In this document: positions 24,843 through 40,260 of the stretch, piece after piece
How the letters are laid out: each line of letters begins with the position of its first letter
How positions within the stretch are numbered: position 1 is the stretch's first letter
Source: Paraspadella gotoi
Taxonomy: Eukaryota > Chaetognatha
Direction: 5' to 3'
Length of the DNA: 64,000 nt
Assembly: GCA_051294375.1 (NCBI GenBank)
Contig: CM119270.1
Location: 7,870,812-7,934,811 of the forward strand
The notes under the pieces: model-generated
What the model was told of the DNA's origin: nothing
Seen by the model: only the letters and a program-made list of their open reading frames with translations
Database searches by the model: none
Translations under genes and position numbers: made by a program

Positions 24843-25059
24843 ATGCCTCGACCCCCCCCTCAAAAAAAAATCGCTTGGCTTAGACAAGCAATTATGACCA
24901 AGCGGGTCGATCGGAGGGGCACTGCAGGGCAAGAAGACAAAATTGCCATTTTGAATTATGTAAAGAGCGAATAAGCAAAAATAATTAGGTCATTCGATGC
25001 ATTGCTGATTCGTGACCCAAAGAAAGCTGAGATGAACCGGGAGGTCGATGGTAGGCGTG

Positions 25060-25405
<346 letters not shown>

Positions 25406-26384
25406 TTTTCAGTGGCTGCAAATCACCCTGGGGAGTCTTCGACGAATCCCGTCACCCGAAATGTGATGGAATCTCGAGGAGATTTCCCCTCGAATTGGTA
25501 AACAACGAAGGAAGAAGAAAGGGAGGAAAGAAAAGGAATAGGAGAAAAAATAAAAGGGAAAAAAGGAAAAAAAGGGAAATGAAATTGAAAAAACGATAAA
25601 AAAAAGGAAATCAACAAATATAAATAGATTAAATATTAAAAAGGAAAGAAAAAAAAATAAAGAGAGGGAAAAAACTGTGTCAAAATAACATGGAGAAATA
25701 TCGAAAAAAGAGAAGCTACGAAAAAGTAAAAAGGAGAAAAAAGAAAGGAGAAAAAAAATTATAAAAAAAAACGTAAACGCCGAGAGATAATAATATTTTA
25801 GATTTCCTCTCATTCTCCCTCTACGCCTTCCCCATATTCTCCCCTCGCTGTCCTACTTATTTTTCACGTCCCTCCATCTCTCCTTTCAATTTGCCCAGCG
25901 CAGCCAATCCTCATCTAAAAAAAACCTTCTCCTTTTTCTTATTTATTACCTTTTTCCTTCTTCCTTTCCAAACTTCCTCCCTAATTTTATCAGTATATTA
26001 AAAATTTGTTTATTTATTTATTTTCGTCCTTCCATCAACCGACTTCGTGTTTGGCTCAGCGAGCATTAGAAGTAAGTTTCCTTTGGCGTGGGAGGAGGGG
26101 AACCCGGGGTGAAGACGAAAGGATATAGAGATGGAGTCCCCGCTGATGCGTTGATTAGATTAATCACTTCCTTCCTTTTCGATTTGAAAAAAAAAATCTT
26201 TTTTTCCTCTTCCCTCTTCCCGCCCGAGTGATTTTATACTCCTTCCTTTTTCTTTTTATTTTTTTTTACTTTTATTTTTTTACACATTTTTTTACACATC
26301 CTCTAACACTGTGCAATATTTCTACCACTTATTTTACACACTTTCTCCCTATCTTCACTCCTCTTCCCTTTCCAATGACCTCAT

Positions 26385-26615
26385 CTCGCTCTCACTTTCG
26401 CTTTCAATCTTGCTATCACTCTCGCTCTCACTTTCGCTCTCTCTCTCTCGCTTTCAATCTCGCTCTCACTCACTCTCGCTCTCTCTCTCTCTCGCTTTCA
26501 TTCTCGCTCTCATTTCCGCTCTCTCTCTCGCTTTCAATCTCGCTCTCACTCTCGCTCTCTCTCTCGCTTTCAATCTCGCTCTCACTTTCGCTCTCTCTCT
26601 CACTTTCACCTCAAC
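26385..26615 (+). repeat. Compound (CT)n minisatellite, CTCTCGCTTTCAATCTCGCT
   Basis: Repeated blocks of CTCTCGCTTTCAATCTCGCT and CTCACTCTCGCTCTCTCT, about four larger periods, forming a higher-order repeat within a CT tract. Confidence 0.6.
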
Positions 26616-26690
26616 GACTCCATTTCCCTCCATCTTTGATTCAGGCGACGAGAGAAGAACGAAGATCGATTGCCAAGGATCTCATTGCCC

Positions 26691-26845
26691 GATGCCCATG
26701 GATCCATCAACTGCATTGCTTGATATCCATCATCAAGCAAATATTGCAAGGGTCTATTCACTGAATTTCAGTCCTCGTTATGTAGCTCGATGCCCATTGA
26801 TTCAACAACTGCATTGCTTAATGTCCAATATCAAGCGACTTCTTC
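26691..26845. repeat. 98-bp diverged direct repeat
   Basis: GATGCCCATGGATCCATCAA and CTGCATTGCTTGATATCCAT recur 98 bp later as GATGCCCATTGATTCAACAA and CTGCATTGCTTAATGTCCAA. About three quarters of positions match by eye. It is unrelated to the adjacent CT arrays. Confidence 0.5.
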
Positions 26846-27195
26846 CTTCAAAATCGCCTGCTTCACATCGACCCTTTTCCCTGCATTTCTCTGCAAAACT
26901 TTGTCCTCTTTTCTGTCCAACTTTCCGACTTTAGAATCCCTTAATCAAATACCTAATGTCCTCGCAATATTTCGATACTAACCTGCCCTCACTTCACTCT
27001 TCACTCTCCATCCATCTAACTCCTTCTTCACCCTTTTTTGGTCAACCCGACCATAACTTTACCACCTCTTCACCGACCCCTACCCTCACCATCACCCACT
27101 CGAGTCAAGAAGCCGGAAATCTCGGATTTCGGGTTCAAGGTTTTGCAGAAAGAAATATCTCACGGCTGAAATCGAAAACGCAGAAGAAAACATTC

Positions 27196-27551
<356 letters not shown>

Positions 27552-27631
27552 CATAAATTTCTTCGTCACGCGCCTCCTTACGTTGCTCGCCGCAAACGTG
27601 AAAAGAAAAACGGTTTCTGGTGACGGAATTA

Positions 27632-27760
27632 CTTTCCTTGATCGACGTCGTCGTCATCGTCGTCGTCTTCATTGTCGTTGTCGTTGTCGTCGTCGTATTC
27701 GTCGTCGTTTTTTCCTTCAATATTTATGCCTTCGTCGACGTCGACGTCTTTTTCTCTCTT
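27632..27760 (+). repeat. (GTC)n block
   Basis: CGTCGTCATCGTCGTCGTC-type irregular trinucleotide block. Confidence 0.8.
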
Positions 27761-27969
27761 TTTTCATGCGTGACATTTTTTTTCTTTTTTCTCATTACAA
27801 TTCAAAAGCGATCATCTAAAATCTGCAAGAAGAGTTTTACGGATTACGATTGTGTATCATATTCATTTCAATAACTTCATCGTCGTCATCTCTTCGATTT
27901 CTACGATCTAATGTTTTTTTTCCCGCTTTGTATTTATCTCCGTCGTCTTCATCGTTATTTTCGTCGTTT

Positions 27970-28071
27970 CTGTCACATCCTGTCATGTCACCGAGGTCAT
28001 TACGAACGACATCTTCTTTTCTGTCACATCCTGTCATGTCACCGACGTCATTACGAACGCCATCTTCGTTC
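27970..28071. repeat. 51-bp direct duplication
   Basis: Two near-identical 51-bp units contain CTGTCACATCCTGTCATGTC, ACCGAGGTCATTACGAACG and CATCTTC. On the minus strand they read as a 17-residue repeat with RNDLGDMTGCDR. The copies differ by a few substitutions, some of which change residues. Confidence 0.65.
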
Positions 28072-28234
28072 TCCACCTCAGAGGAAATGACAGTTTACAT
28101 CATTTTCTTCATTTTTTTTCCATTTCGATGCCGTTTTTTCCATTTCCCCTGTTTTTTTCCTCGTTAACTTTATCGTCTCCATTATCGTTTATTCTTCTCT
28201 CGGGTGGAAAAACATGTCGCTTTCTCTCTGTTTC

Positions 28235-28344
<110 letters not shown>

Positions 28345-28440
28345 TGTTTCGCATCTGCTCTCGGTTCCGCTACTCTATTATTCTCACCAAAATAAAAGTT
28401 TGTCAATTATTGATTATTATTTTCCTTGTTTTCTTTGCAG

Positions 28441-28574
28441 ACGATAAATTCACCCCAAAATCCACGAAGATAAAAAATCGACAACAACAACAACAACAAC
28501 AACAATCACGGATAATCATATTTGTCGCTCTCATGGCGGATGATTATGGAATGAAGAATAAGTCACGTTTATAA
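28441..28574 (+). CDS. Candidate terminal exon with a (CAA)8 Gln tract
   Basis: A very good acceptor (CCTTGTTTTCTTTGCAG|AC) opens a frame reading DKFTPKSTKIKNR, eight Gln, SRIIIFVALMADDYG, MKNKSRL and stop. AATAAA follows 28 nt after the stop at 28602, consistent with a last exon. It would be entered in phase 1. I recognise no domain. No upstream partner is proven: the Gly-rich candidate at 23459-23607 ends in phase 2 and cannot join it directly. It lies on the same strand as the FRMPD-like gene, upstream of its start exon, so it would belong to a different gene. Confidence 0.35.
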
Positions 28575-28601
28575 AATAACAGCTTACATTTCAGGATCGA
28601 C

Positions 28602-28607
28602 AATAAA
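28602..28607 (+). terminator. Candidate poly(A) signal AATAAA
   Basis: This hexamer lies 28 nt after the TAA of the candidate terminal exon 28441-28574. The spacing supports that exon, but the surrounding DNA is A-rich, so chance is possible. Confidence 0.25.
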
Positions 28608-29746
28608 AAAAATATTTATATCACAATATTTATATTTATATAATATTCATTATCAGGTCGTAATTGGTTAAAACCTAAAAAGTTAATCGGTAGACAGGTC
28701 GACAGGTTTAATGGTTTTCTCACTTTTTTTCTGCTCCCATCAGCCTATTTTAGAATGACATATTGGATGGGCTGACCAATGTCCTTTTTATCCGCTAAAG
28801 ACGGTGTCTTCCTTACGGTATTTTCCCTGTCCTCATCGTCTTCATCGTCGTTGTCACCATCGTCGTCGTTTTCTTTCTACTTCCGGAGTCAAAATTACCG
28901 GAAAATGGGAGACGGAAGCAGAAAAAGGGCGAAAAGGAGAAGGAAGGAAGATGAGAGAAGAGGAAAATAGAAAGAAGAAATAAAGAAGAGAATATCAGAG
29001 GATGAGGAGAAAGCCTGTGACAGAAAAAGATTTAAAAAAATTCTATATTCATCTAATGTTAACTTTACCTACTTAGATATATATTTTTTTTTTATTAAAC
29101 GTTAGGAAATTCTTAATTCGCTTGTCTTACTCTTAGCCCAGATTTTCCCTGAAAAAAAATAGGTCGACAACGTGGTTTTGAAAAACATTTTTCTCCCCTT
29201 AAGAAAGAAAATTATTTGGAAGAAGGTTATCAAAAAAAAAATATTGCAGCCTTAAAAAAGAGCGTTACTAGGATAGAAATGCCCAACTTCTATTCCCAAA
29301 CGGAAGGAACACCGAAACTATAACAACAACAACAACAACAACGCTGCAACTACTATGGAATACGCAAAAAAATATTGAATAAAAGAGAAACTAAGAGTAA
29401 AAAAATAAGCCATTTGATTTGTTTGTAGGAGCATTTTAGTATTAAATATAATTTACCTAATACGCATTTTCAGGTATGAAGGAAACGTAATAAACAATTA
29501 ATGAAAGAGGAATGAAAATTAACAAACTAACAAACATCACGTCGGCCGAGAAGAGAATCTTCAAAAGAGACTCCCGTAAATGATACGTGAAGTCTTAACA
29601 AACAACAAGTTTTATTAATAATTGCAAGTTGACGTTTCGACTGTTTCCTTCCTCTCGTCAGCATCGCTTATTTCATTCTCTTAAACAAACAAAAACAAAA
29701 AAACCAAAACATTCAAAAAACAACAAAACAAATAAACTTCCAAAAA
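28608..29746. other. Sequence before the FRMPD-like start exon
   Basis: AT-rich with a GTC block (28830-28870), purine tract (28900-29000), ACA run (29325-29340) and a possible 5' UTR or promoter zone (29560-29746) containing GTTGACGTTTCGACTG. Confidence 0.4.
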
Positions 29747-29783
29747 ATGGCGACGAAAACGAAGACGAAGCCAGTGGCCAAAG
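29747..29783 (+). CDS. Candidate first coding exon of the FRMPD-like PDZ gene
   Basis: An ATG in a good context (a run of A before ATGG) starts a short basic peptide, MATKTKTKPVAK, followed at once by a consensus splice donor (AAAG|GTGAGT). The exon ends one base into a codon (phase 1). The next well-supported exon on this strand, at 38352, needs exactly one preceding base, and the join gives ...VAKGDSSPG. A pyrimidine-rich stretch ending in CAG (about 29644-29661) lies upstream, so this could be an exon with some 5' UTR rather than the transcription start. The phase match and donor quality are seen. That this is the true start, and that no exon lies in the 8.6-kb intron, is inference. A peptide of 12 residues carries no homology signal. 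Confidence 0.5.
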
Positions 29784-30198
29784 GTGAGTTCATTTGTTTT
29801 CTTTGTTTATTCTTTTTTTTTTTAAATTTTTTTATTTGTTTATTTGTTCATTTGTTTTTAGTGACACCGACGTTGACGATGATGACTTTCAAAGGATAAA
29901 AATTGATGACAAAATCAGGATAAAATGTCAGCTAAATAAGTAAACCTAAAAAAGTTTAAAAAAATTTAAAACAATTAGAACATGAAGATGATAGCCATTT
30001 AAAACAAATTATAATTCGATATTAAATATTCCTCCCGTGGAAATCTCCAATCGTCCCGTCAGGGGTCTCTCCACGAATTTTATCTTTGTTTTGCTTCGGC
30101 GACTGCGGCAGCCTTTTCAGAAAGACTTGAAAAGCAATTCGATTGCAAGAGAGTACTAGTTGCTTTGCTTTTAATAGGCCCCTTTTCAAATTTCAACG

Positions 30199-30205
30199 AC
30201 TCTCT

Positions 30206-30282
<77 letters not shown>

Positions 30283-30438
30283 GGAGCCAAAGTTTCTTCT
30301 TTTATGACGAAATTTAAGCCGTTTTCGTCATTTTTTTAGAAACTTTTTGCTTTTCCACTTTTTTGTCGACAAACACTTTTTGGTGTTTGCTGGGGAATAG
30401 GATTTTTTTTCGTCCCAAACAGAGAGAGAAACGGAGAA

Positions 30439-30523
<85 letters not shown>

Positions 30524-30538
30524 GAGAGAGAGAGAGAT
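30199..30538. repeat. (TC)n and (AG)n facing pair in intron 1
   Basis: CT array (30199-30283) and AG array (30420-30538), 136 bp apart. Confidence 0.95.
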
Positions 30539-30959
30539 CGGAGGCTAAAAAGTAAAAGGAGGAAAAGTCTTTTTTCTCCCTCTACTCCCAAAGTCATAAA
30601 GGACGGGGTTGAGGTTCGCTGCCACCTCCTTTGCAAACTCCCGCATATTCGCCGCGAAGAGGAAAACCAGAAAAAAAAAATTTCTTTTCACGTTTTTTAC
30701 AAAATACTTTTTTTTTTTTTTTTTCTCATCTTTTGATTTTTTTCATTCATTTTTCTATTTTCTCTCGTTTTACATTCACATTGAAATTTTCTTGTCTTTG
30801 CGTCCTCTTATTCCCTGAAAATTTTTTTACAAAATTGTTACGTAAGTTATCTAACTAATTTGTTTTTCTGTAAAGTTATAATTCAGAACATCAAAATATG
30901 AAAAAAACAGATAACCGAGAGAATAAAAAAATAAAACGAAACGTCTTCTTCTTAGAACG

Positions 30960-31125
30960 AGAAAGAAAAAAATGGGAGAAAAAAAGGGGAAAAAAAGAGA
31001 AAAAAAAAGAAAAAAAGAGAGAAAAAAGAGAAAAAAAGGAGAAAAAAAAAGGAAAAAAAAAGAAAAAAAAAGTAAAAAGGGAAAAAAAGAGAAAAAAAGG
31101 GGAAAAGGGAAAAGAGAAAAAAAAA
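30960..31125 (+). repeat. (AAAAAAGAG)n-type purine tract
   Basis: GAAAAAAAG/GAGAAAAAA units of irregular length, reading as Lys/Glu in all frames. Confidence 0.8.
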
Positions 31126-31230
31126 TGAGCGAAGGCGACGGAATTAATTGGAGAAAAGCGACGTTGATCTAAAGGAAAAATAAAATCCTGCTGGACCCTT
31201 GAAGCACCTCTTTCCAGGCCACCAAGCCAG

Positions 31231-31232
<2 letters not shown>

Positions 31233-31286
<54 letters not shown>

Positions 31287-31313
31287 GAGAGAGAGAAAGA
31301 GCAGAGAGAGATG
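31233..31313 (+). repeat. (AG)n array
   Basis: AG repeats interrupted by ACGAG and AAAGAGC near the right end. Confidence 0.95.
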
Positions 31314-31550
31314 GGGTCAGAAATCTCCTAGCAGACAGCTCGAAGCGGAGAGTCGCTAGATATACGTCCTCTCCTAATGAGATTCAGAAAATACATCAAG
31401 GCAGATTCTCTCTCTGATTTGTAATGGGGATTTCAACGGTTGAGTCTCTCTTATCACTGCGGTTTCACGGTACGACGAAAAATCCAGTTTTATCACTTTC
31501 CGCTTTACCAACCGGCGTTAGGAGAACATACCGATCTAATACTTGAGGGA

Positions 31551-31849
31551 GTAGTCCTTTTATATAATTTAAATATTCTTTGAAATATTATATCACTTCA
31601 TTGATAGGGGGTAAAAGAGTAAAAGAGTAAAAGTGTAAAAGGGTAAAAGAGTAAAAGAGTAAAAGAGTAAAAGAGTAAAAGAGTAAAAGAGTCTTGATTG
31701 AAAGCTTGCAAAGACCTGATCTACTCTTATATAGTAAGAATGAGGGACGCCTTAAACTCCCGTCGCCTGTCCGTGTCCAATATCAGGGGCAAGATAGTTT
31801 TTTTTATTAAATGAATAATTAAATATAAATTGGTTGTACCAATTTCATA
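31551..31849 (+). mobile_element. MITE-like dispersed repeat, copy D with internal 8-bp array
   Basis: This is the most diverged copy. Both ends are recognisable (ATTCTTTGAAATATTATATC and TTGGTTGTACCAATTTCATA). Between CATTGATAGGG and GAGTCTTGATTGAAAGCTTG, about 40 bp of the usual sequence is replaced by roughly ten units of GTAAAAGA (31611-31691). Confidence 0.6.
31611..31691 (+). repeat. 8-bp tandem repeat (GTAAAAGA)n
   Basis: About ten units inside MITE-like copy D. The array replaces the sequence seen at this place in copies A-C. Confidence 0.75.
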
Positions 31850-34800
31850 AATAAAAAGTAGATTAAAACCTTTTTAAAGAACAATTTTTCACCACTCACC
31901 TCAACCGCGACCACGATTCCCGATGCCACCGTCTCGATTAACCCCGTCGAGTCGCTGACGAAGAAGAGAAGCGAAGAAGGTTGTTCATTAAAGGCCCCGA
32001 GGTTCAGGTGGAACCGATGGAAGGAAAACAACAAACAAAAGAGAAAAAAAAGCGAAGAACCAATGGAGAAAGAGAAATCCCCGAAAACAAACCGATTGGT
32101 CGGTCGGTCTTCATTCTTTCTCTTTCGACCCCTTTAACCTGTTTTCTGTTTTCTCTCTCTATCTCTCTCCCTGCTTGGTTCAGACTAGACATCTTTCTAT
32201 TTTCTTTTTCCACTTTCTCTTCTAGTCTTACTGTCTTACTTGACTAGTCCTTACCGCACTTTCTCTCTCTCTTCTTCTTCTTAACACCCCCTCCCAACTT
32301 CGTGCCTCTTTTTAACCTTTCTCACTCTTCCGGTCTTCTCTGCTCTCTCTGTCTCTGTCTGCCACTTCTCCTCATCTCATCTACCCCTCTCTCCTTCCGG
32401 GTCAGCCTTTAGGGGCGTGGAATCGGCGCCAAGGCGCTTATCGCCGCCGGCGTCTTTTCCAGCGAGACGGCAGCCAAGCGCCATATTCTTGGCCCTTTAT
32501 TTCAATCCTCTTGGCGTTATATTAAACATTTTTGGAATTGTATTCTTTATTAAATAGAAAATATATTTCGATAATTCATTAGTTAGATCCCAATCGTTCT
32601 GATATTCTTTGTTCATAATAGTAACTCATTTTTCTTGGCATTGTAATTCATATTCCAATTTTGTCGTCATTCTATTTTTATTCCTTGCATAATCGGTGAT
32701 ATTCGCATTTTATTGTCATTTTATTCTATCCTTATTCTATTCTACTTGACATTTTAAGTACTTAAAAATATTTCCTTAGCCTCTTTAAGCGTCTTTTTGT
32801 CCCTTTCTTGGCCTCTTCTTGGCCTTCGGGTCTTCTGCTTTTGGCTTCTTCTCGGCATGGAATTTTAAAAGCTCTTGGCATATTCGACGATATTTTCTTT
32901 TTTATCGAAACTTTTTTTTTTCTGTCACTTCGGCCGCTAATTACAAAGACTTTGCATATTGCATCATCTAATTTCATCTTATTTATTAATTCATTTTCCA
33001 ATCGGATCTAATATCCATGAATATTCAAAGCCTTTTCTCTTCTCTGCTTTGATTCCTTCTTTATACCACAGCTCTGACGACACCAGATCCGACCAAGCTA
33101 ATCCTCTATGCTTAACACTCTATTCTACTTACGACTTCATAAATTTATCTATTTACTTGTTTATTTGTTTATTTTATTTCATACAGCCCAGAATGTTGTT
33201 CCTTCTTTCGTCGACCGTTGCCAATATTAAAAGGTCATTTCCGTACGACTTTTCCACTCTTCCGTTGAGCACCGAAAATGATTGCCCTCTCAAACCCACC
33301 AGAAAAACAATGCCCGCCCGGAGGCCCGCGTTCACTTTTGAACGACCTAATTTGGCCTTATTCGGTGCCGAACGTATAAGCTACAGCTGACGATTATTCC
33401 AGCTAAAAAAAACAAAAAAACTAACAATAAAAGGCCTTTAGCAATTAGGCCCGTCGTTGCCAGGACAGGCCCGACAATTTCGGCCGTCTTTCCATTCAAT
33501 CTCCGTGAGCCTTCACCTCACCCGACCTCAGCCTCGGCTCACGACCTTACCCACGACCTTTCCGACATTCAACGCATCAACTCACCCTCCGCTCCAGCCT
33601 TCTTTTTTCCCCCCTTGTTCTCTTACCCTCTTAACCTCGTCGCTTCGCGCCACTCTAACCGTCGCCCGTATTCCTCACCCCACTGACCTTACCTCTTTCC
33701 TCGCTTCGTCGAGTCTCCAAGTTTCTTGCCTTTTTTTCACCGACGACGACAACAACAATAACAACTGTAGCGATGACGACGACGATGGAACACAACGACT
33801 ATTAATTGTTTTTACTCTCGGTTTCTACGTTTCCCTCGGGAGCTTTCTTTTTCTTTTTGTTTTACGAAAAAAGAAAAGATATCCAATCATCCCCTTATGA
33901 ACTTATCTCTCATAATTATTTTAAATTCTTTACTCAATGAACAGAGAATTAATGTTAAGTAAACTAATCTCAAGTGCGCCCTTGATGGATCTAAGTCCAT
34001 TAGTTAATCTAATTCGTGTTCACTGCATACACACATTTCTCAATATTACAACGTCGTGGTTATATAATATATATAACAACTGCCAACAATCTACTATAAT
34101 CAATTTGTTATCGACTTTTCTCAATAAATCGTTTCATAAATTAAATATGATCTTCACTTTTTTTTCTTTTTCCGCTCTGAGAGACAAATATAAGTTTCTT
34201 GTGATTTCTCATGCGGATTTGAAAGACAAGATATCACGAATCTTCAGTGAAATGTGGTGTAGTGTGAAGGCAAGCGTGGGAGTTGTGAAGGGTATTTTTA
34301 TTTTCCCATCCTCTTTGCCTATTTCACCCTAAACAAAAACTATTCTGTATCAATAGAAATTCCATCATTTGATCTCTGAATCTGCGATCGTTTGACCTTT
34401 GAACTGTTATCCTTTTCTTTGTGATCCGATCTTTTTCGTTCTCCTTAATTTTTTTGTCTTTTTCCATATTTTTCGTTTTACTCTCCTTATTTTTTCTGTT
34501 TTCTGTTTATCTACACTTAAATTTGACAAATATTCCGATAAAAAAAGTGCGGTTCAATATACTTCGTGATAACTTTTACAGAAGTTTAGCCAGTTTTAAA
34601 ATTGTTTAAAATAACATTCTAAAAATAAAGTTCTGAAAAAGAATTTGATTTTTTAACCAACTTTTTTTTAAACTTTAATATTGTCACACGTTTTGTTTTT
34701 TTTTCAAACTCGGTTTAACCTTCATTACGTATATTGAATAAATTTATTCTGTCCATTTTCTCATTTTGTTAATTCTTTTCGTCTTGACAAATTGACTCGA

Positions 34801-35408
34801 AAAATTTTCTCCCTCCCCATCTTTTTTTTTCATTTTGTTGTCATTTTTTTTCACTGAGATTTTTTTTCTTATTTTCTGTCGCTTGGTTGACCCGAGCTGA
34901 GATTAGCCAAGCAAGAAATCCAAACAGGGCGTGAAGGGAGAGATAAGGAAAGAAGAATAAGGGGGAGAGAGAGAGAGAGAGGGACAGAGATAGAGACGGG
35001 AGAAGATGGGAAGGAAAGTTAATGAAAAAAGACGACATCTGTGATCAGCGGAGGTTATATGGTTGTATTTTTTTTAAAGGGAGGAGAGTAAAAATAATAT
35101 AAAAGAGTTTCAGGAAACAAGAAAAGAAAAAAGAGAAGGAGAGAGAGTGAGAGTTTTTAAAAAAACGATTTTTATTAACCGGGGTTTCCCATGAGGCGAA
35201 TTGTTACGGCCCCTTCGTTTTAATACTTTTTTCTGGTCTTAAATTTCAAGATTTTCTTCCCAATTTTTTTTTTTTTCAACGCGCCGTAAAATTTAGATTT
35301 ATTTCATCGCGGGAGAATTTAAAAAGGAGTGAGATTGATTGAGAAAACTTTTTTTTTATAAAATATTTTTTTAAAGAAAAATAAGTAGTTGTGGATGTTA
35401 AAAGGATT
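31850..35408. other. Intron 1 sequence, unique blocks
   Basis: CT-rich and AT-rich DNA with balanced blocks at 32400-32515 (GGCGCCAAGGCGCTTATCGC) and 33190-33800. Frames of 143 and 147 codons on the + strand (32959-33390, 33457-33900) have no splice or homology support. Confidence 0.4.
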
Positions 35409-35633
35409 TATTATGATTGTGATTGTTATTGTTATTATTATTGTGATGCATCTCCAGAAAGCTGGCGCCCAGGGCTTTGGACCTGCACACGTCACTGGCG
35501 TTCTCATACCGATACCATCACAACAAGCGTGACCGTGAGTGGATAGAACCCGGAACTCACGGTTGGTGAACAAGTACTTAGCTGTCCAAGCCAATGGGAC
35601 GAGGTGAGTTTCACCAAGCTATACGGGAGGCAA
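35409..35633 (-). mobile_element. tRNA-like SINE, copy 2 with AT-rich tail
   Basis: On the minus strand this starts GCCTCCCGTATAGCTTGGTG and carries a B-box-like GGGTTCTATCC (35541-35551) inside the same CCGTGAG/CTCACGG stem as copy 1. It ends in GGCGCCAGCTTTCTGGAGATG and then an AAT/AAC-rich tail (35409-35445). A simple-repeat 3' tail is typical of SINEs. Copy 1 has no such tail, suggesting 3' truncation or decay there. Confidence 0.62.
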
Positions 35634-38351
<2,718 letters not shown>

Positions 38352-38829
38352 GCGATTCGTCTCCGGGTCATCAACCGTCGTTGATCATCGACTCCAGACC
38401 CGAGCAGCAGCTTTTTCTACAACAACAGCAGCAGCTCCAGCAACAGCAGAATCAGCAGCAAACTCAGCAACCGACCAACGAGGAATCCGATTTTCGTGGA
38501 AGTGAAAAGAGCCACTCAGCCGCGCCCACGACCACGCCTACCGCCACGCCCACTACCACGCCCTCGGCGACGCCTATGGTCTCACCCATCACAGCCCCCA
38601 ACGCCATCTCACCCGATCGATCTCAATATACATCTCGAGGTGACGTCTCCATCCTGTCCGCCCCTACCGACGGAGCGCCTCTCGAGGAAAGTCCGAGACG
38701 TTCCGACTGCGACCCGAAGGGTACGCCTCTGATAGAACGGCCCAGCGAATCTCCCGCCCCGAATTGCTCGTCGGAGTCGCCCAGAGATCGAGAGATTTTG
38801 GGAGGAAGTTCCGCTTCGGCGGAGTTACG
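38352..38829 (+). CDS. Q/P/S/T-rich exon of the FRMPD-like PDZ gene
   Basis: This 478-nt exon has acceptor TTTCCGCAG|GC and donor TTACG|GTGGGT. It encodes about 159 residues of predicted disordered linker. First comes a glutamine-rich tract (LQQQQQLQQQQNQQQTQQ), then a Thr/Pro repeat segment of TTTPTATP type, then a Ser/Pro-rich stretch with SP and RP motifs (for example SPDRSQYTSRGD and IERPSESPAPN). The reading frame is open throughout, and codon use is GC-rich and unlike the surrounding AT-rich introns. It enters in phase 1 and leaves in phase 2, matching the exon at 40042. Such linkers are common between the modular domains of scaffold proteins. No domain is recognised here, so assignment to the PDZ gene rests on strand, order and phase. 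An independent gene is possible. Confidence 0.72.
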
Positions 38830-39357
38830 GTGGGTGATGAGGTTTAAGGTGGTTAAAGGTGGTTAAAGGTGGTTAAAGAAGAAAAAATCGTTGATTTTAA
38901 AATGAGAGACTTAGTCACTAAGTAAATGAAGAAAAGGCAAAGGCAAAGTGAGGCTTTGTGTCGTATTTGAACAAGTTTAATTCTTTTTGAGGATAAGATT
39001 TTTGGTCTTAGTTTTGTAGTAATGCTTTTTACATTCCCTTATATAAGTAAATAATAATAATAACCATTTACCCAAAGGAATATGTTTTAATTTTAATGAT
39101 TTTAGGGACAAGAAATTGTACTTATACTTGATTGTATAAAATGAGCAGAAAAATGATGTTTAGATGAGAAAAATAAGCTAAAAAAATGGAGCTGGAGAAA
39201 CGTGGGTGAGTAAACATCACTGAAGGTGGAAAAAAGCAGCAAGAAAAAAAAACGAGAAGCGAGCGGCAGAATCTGAAATCGTGTTTAAGATATTTTCAGT
39301 TTAATAAATAATTCATCGCAAGAAACGTCAAAACCATTTTCTTTGTTTTTGTTGAGA

Positions 39358-39360
39358 TAT

Positions 39361-39429
<69 letters not shown>

Positions 39430-39475
39430 GGTGCTGCTCTCTCTCTATCTCTCTCTCTCTCTCACTTTCTCTCCC
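39358..39475 (+). repeat. Interrupted (TC)n array
   Basis: CT repeats broken by GGTGCTG and TATC, in the intron between 38829 and 40042. Confidence 0.9.
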
Positions 39476-39991
39476 TATTTTTCTCTCACTCTGTCTCCCT
39501 CTATCTCGTTTTATATTTCCTATGAAAAAAAATCTTTTAGCACGATTAGCCAAAACGCCCGGTGATTTTTTTTTCTTTTTACGCACACAATAACTTTTTT
39601 TTGATTTCCCGCTACTTTCTTTTCCTTCTCCTTTTATTTCCTCTCTCTCCCTCTTCTTTTTTTCTTTTTTTCTTTCTTTCTTTTTTCATCTTTTTAACTA
39701 TAGCTATTTATTTTTTTCTTTCGCTTTTTTTCTTACATTCTTTTAACGTTTCCGGATTTTTTGACAAGGAAAATCAATCTTCAGGCGCAAAACTAAAAAA
39801 AAAATATTATCTTCGCAGTGAAAGAATATGTCGGGTTCTCTATAAAAAACTTTATATAACATAAGATATGTTTATTATTTGACAACATTAAATCACAAGT
39901 GAATTTATTTTGAAATTTAAAATATAACGGTATTCCAGACAACGTATATAAACAATTAAAAGTACAGTAGGTCATTCAATTACAGTTCTTT

Positions 39992-39992
39992 C

Positions 39993-40024
<32 letters not shown>
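39992..40024 (+). repeat. (TC)n array forming an acceptor tract
   Basis: This perfect CT array lies 17 bp before the CAG acceptor of the exon at 40042. Confidence 0.9.
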
Positions 40025-40041
40025 ACACTTCTCCTCGCCAG

Positions 40042-40260
40042 GAATCCCATGAAGGCGGAGGACATGAGTCACGTGATCTTCCATGGTGCCACCATAGAAA
40101 ACTCGGAACTGAGAAACCTCAACGATGACGTCATTCGAATGGAACTGGCGGCGGCTGCGGCTGCGGCGGCGGCGGCGACCGCTGGAGGAAAGTTCGGTCA
40201 CAACGGAAATCTCGTCAACGGCGATTCTCTTTTGATGACGAAACCCGGGATGATGGATCG
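40042..40260 (+). CDS. Ala-run exon of the FRMPD-like PDZ gene
   Basis: This is a 219-nt symmetric exon (phase 2 in, phase 2 out). The acceptor is CTCCTCGCCAG|G, preceded by a (TC)n array. The donor is GATCG|GTCAGT. The split codon with the previous exon is CG|G (Arg), giving R-NPMKAEDMSHVIFHGATIEN and onward. The middle contains an acidic stretch (LNDDVIRMEL) followed by ten alanines encoded by a GCG/GCT repeat, then Gly/Asn-rich sequence ending KPGMMD(R). No known domain is recognised. The Ala tract and the Gln tract of the preceding exon are the kind of low-complexity coding repeat common in arthropod proteins. Because the exon is a multiple of three it could be skipped without a frameshift. 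Intermediate exons before the PDZ domain are probably hidden in the gaps at 41667-41895, 41980-42148 and 42985-43433. Confidence 0.68.

Noticed and set aside
33457-33900. 147-codon + frame with a hydrophobic C-terminal segment
   Set aside because: Low-complexity Pro/Ser/Thr and an Asp/Asn run from a trinucleotide repeat, with no splice sites or homology.
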